In this document: positions 5,645-6,188 of the stretch, one piece after another
How positions within the stretch are numbered: position 1 is the stretch's first letter
How the letters are laid out: each line of letters begins with the position of its first letter
Assembly: GCF_900766215.1 (NCBI RefSeq)
Contig: NZ_CAAFUQ010000041.1
Span: 1-6,188, forward strand
Direction of reading: 5' to 3'
Source: an uncultured Finegoldia sp.
Lineage (GTDB): Bacteria > Bacillota > Clostridia > Tissierellales > Peptoniphilaceae
DNA: 6,188 nucleotides
Notes under the pieces: generated by a model
Database searches by the model: none
Seen by the model: only the letters and a program-made list of their open reading frames with translations
Told to the model about the DNA's origin: nothing
Position numbers and translations under genes: made by a program

Positions 5645-6052
5645 ATGTCAAAAAACACAAAGCTTATTATTTACTCGTTGATTTACATATTGTTCATGAT
5701 AATCATCAGATACACATTGTCTCATGCGCATGGATTTTTGATTGACCATTGCTTGATGATATTCTTAGCTATCGCAGTAGTCCTTGGATATTTTCATGGA
5801 TTTATTTTCAAATTCAATTTTACGATTGTTTTCGTAGCGATATTTATGATGCTTTTCATCGGACAAATGACACCTCCATCAAGAGGATTTATAGAATATT
5901 CATTTATCGACTTTTATTACGTGTCAGCGGCGACGATTTTTATGTTAGTAGCAGACATTGCTGGATCCATAAGAAAAACTCACTTGATTCAAAAAGAGAT
6001 TTTCTTGGAACAATTAGAAAAAGAAAAAAACGCTAAGTTATTTAAAAAATAA
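5645..6052 (+). CDS. Small membrane protein of unknown function, four predicted helices and a charged tail
   Basis: I do not recognise this family. The 135-residue product has four hydrophobic segments at about 7-24, 32-55, 58-75 and 89-107. The helices are followed by a charged, probably helical C-terminal tail (108-135) rich in Lys, Glu and Gln that would face the cytoplasm. The loop between helices 3 and 4 carries GQMTPPSRG. The tail could form a short coiled coil or bind a partner. The start is well supported: AAGGAG (5633-5638) lies six bases before ATG 5645. It is a single gene, divergent from udk, and shares with it a 213-base intergenic region full of TTGTAAA-like repeats. An IS left end begins 23 bases after its stop, so the protein is not truncated, but its natural terminator may have been displaced. 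No export signal or enzymatic motif is visible. Confidence 0.8.
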   Translation: MSKNTKLIIYSLIYILFMIIIRYTLSHAHGFLIDHCLMIFLAIAVVLGYFHGFIFKFNFTIVFVAIFMMLFIGQMTPPSRGFIEYSFIDFYYVSAATIFMLVADIAGSIRKTHLIQKEIFLEQLEKEKNAKLFKK

Positions 6053-6075
6053 TTAATCAAACCATCAAGTGTACG

Positions 6076-6100
6076 TGAACTGACCCCAAAAAGTTGGACC
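6076..6100. repeat. Terminal inverted repeat (left, IRL) of the right-hand IS
   Basis: The first 25 bases hold TGAACTGACCCC, then AAAAAGTTGGACC. This 'ACTGACCCC...AAAGTTGGAC' pattern is familiar from IS150-group ends. The outer part matches, in reverse complement, the repeat at 113-120. The target duplication cannot be checked because the other end is outside the window. Confidence 0.75.
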
Positions 6101-6126
6101 TAAAACCAACTTAGAGGAGGTCAGTT
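6078..6126 (+). promoter_or_regulatory. Fold-back hairpin that buries the OrfA ribosome binding site
   Basis: AACTGACC (6078-6085) pairs perfectly with GGTCAGTT (6119-6126), and inside it AAGTTGG (6091-6097) pairs perfectly with CCAACTT (6106-6112) around an 8-base loop. The ribosome binding site AGAGGAGG (6113-6120) is trapped: its last GG lies in the outer stem and the middle GG (6116-6117) can pair with CC (6086-6087). Only RNA that starts outside the element or at its very edge contains the left arm. Confidence 0.6.
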
Positions 6127-6131
6127 TTTTC

Positions 6132-6188
6132 ATGAAAAAATATAGTACAGAATTTAAGATGAAAATAGTACAAGAATACTTAAATGAA
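6132..6188 (+). CDS. IS3-family transposase OrfA, N-terminal end only (partial at window end)
   Basis: The first 19 codons are visible, starting MKKYSTEFKMKIVQEYLNE. This matches the beginning of IS3/IS150-group OrfA proteins, whose helix-turn-helix domain binds the IS ends and opens with 'YS.EFK.K.V.EYL'. OrfA alone usually acts as a regulator, while a -1 frameshift near its end makes the OrfAB transposase; that region is outside the window. The start ATG follows AGAGGAGG (6113-6120) by 11 bases, slightly longer than usual. That site lies within the fold-back structure at 6078-6126. Too little is visible to say whether the gene is intact. Confidence 0.85.
   Translation, partial: MKKYSTEFKMKIVQEYLNE

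Larger units (their letters stand above)
6076..6188 (+). mobile_element. Left end of an IS3-family (IS150-like) insertion sequence, partial
   Basis: The element begins with TGAACTGACCCC at 6076, a typical IS3/IS150-group terminal repeat starting in TG, and runs off the window end. It carries a short leader with a strong ribosome binding site and the start of OrfA at 6132. It has the same orientation as the element fragment at 1-122. The element has landed 23 bases past the stop of the small membrane-protein gene. Whether it is complete cannot be seen. Confidence 0.85.

Noticed and set aside
5749..6036. Second plus-strand frame of 95 codons within the small membrane-protein gene.
   Set aside because: It is a shadow frame: no ribosome binding site, odd composition, and fully inside a gene with a strong start signal.
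122..6075. The interior as cargo of a composite transposon flanked by two IS copies.
   Set aside because: The content is housekeeping (tyrS, udk, cls) with native control signals and no cargo-type genes; the two outer ends needed for such a unit are not in view.
1..6188. CRISPR array, tRNA, rRNA or phage attachment site.
   Set aside because: No regularly spaced direct repeats, cloverleaf-like sequence or rRNA segment was found by eye on either strand.

Overview
The window is AT-rich and has strong AGGAGG-type ribosome binding sites, tight gene packing and a tyrosine T-box leader. This points to a low-GC Gram-positive bacterium (Bacillota). An anaerobic coccus of the Finegoldia/Peptoniphilaceae type would fit, but that placement is inference from general character, not from a database match.

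Layout. Positions 1-122 are the right end of an IS3-family insertion sequence: the last 25 codons of its transposase OrfB plus a degenerate terminal repeat. A minus-strand operon follows, read from 3247 down to 145. It holds a cardiolipin synthase-type phospholipase D protein, a seven-helix membrane acyltransferase-like protein (DUF1624/HGSNAT-like) and a diacylglycerol kinase-family lipid kinase. The three genes overlap by 4 and 1 bases, so they are probably translationally coupled. Upstream and on the same strand is tyrS (4597-3350), preceded by its own promoter and a T-box leader with a UAC specifier codon. Upstream of that is udk, uridine kinase (5431-4823), with its own promoter. A divergent plus-strand gene (5645-6052) encodes a small four-helix membrane protein of unknown function. 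From 6076 to the window end is the left end of an IS3/IS150-type element with the first 19 codons of OrfA.

How the genes relate. The cls/acyltransferase/lipid kinase operon looks like an envelope-lipid unit: one enzyme makes cardiolipin, one probably phosphorylates diacylglycerol or a related lipid back toward phosphatidate, and one probably transfers an acyl group across or at the membrane. tyrS and udk are housekeeping genes with separate promoters.

Most interesting points. (1) The tyrS T-box has a very short Stem I capped by a tetraloop, with no room for the usual tRNA-elbow-binding module, and its terminator arrangement does not look mutually exclusive with the antiterminator. (2) The TyrRS HIGH motif reads TIGH. 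(3) A perfect 7-bp palindrome sits between the -35 and -10 of the tyrS promoter. (4) The udk/membrane-protein intergenic region has five TTGTAAA-like half-sites in two inverted clusters. (5) The IS left end can fold so that the OrfA ribosome binding site is buried when transcription enters from outside.
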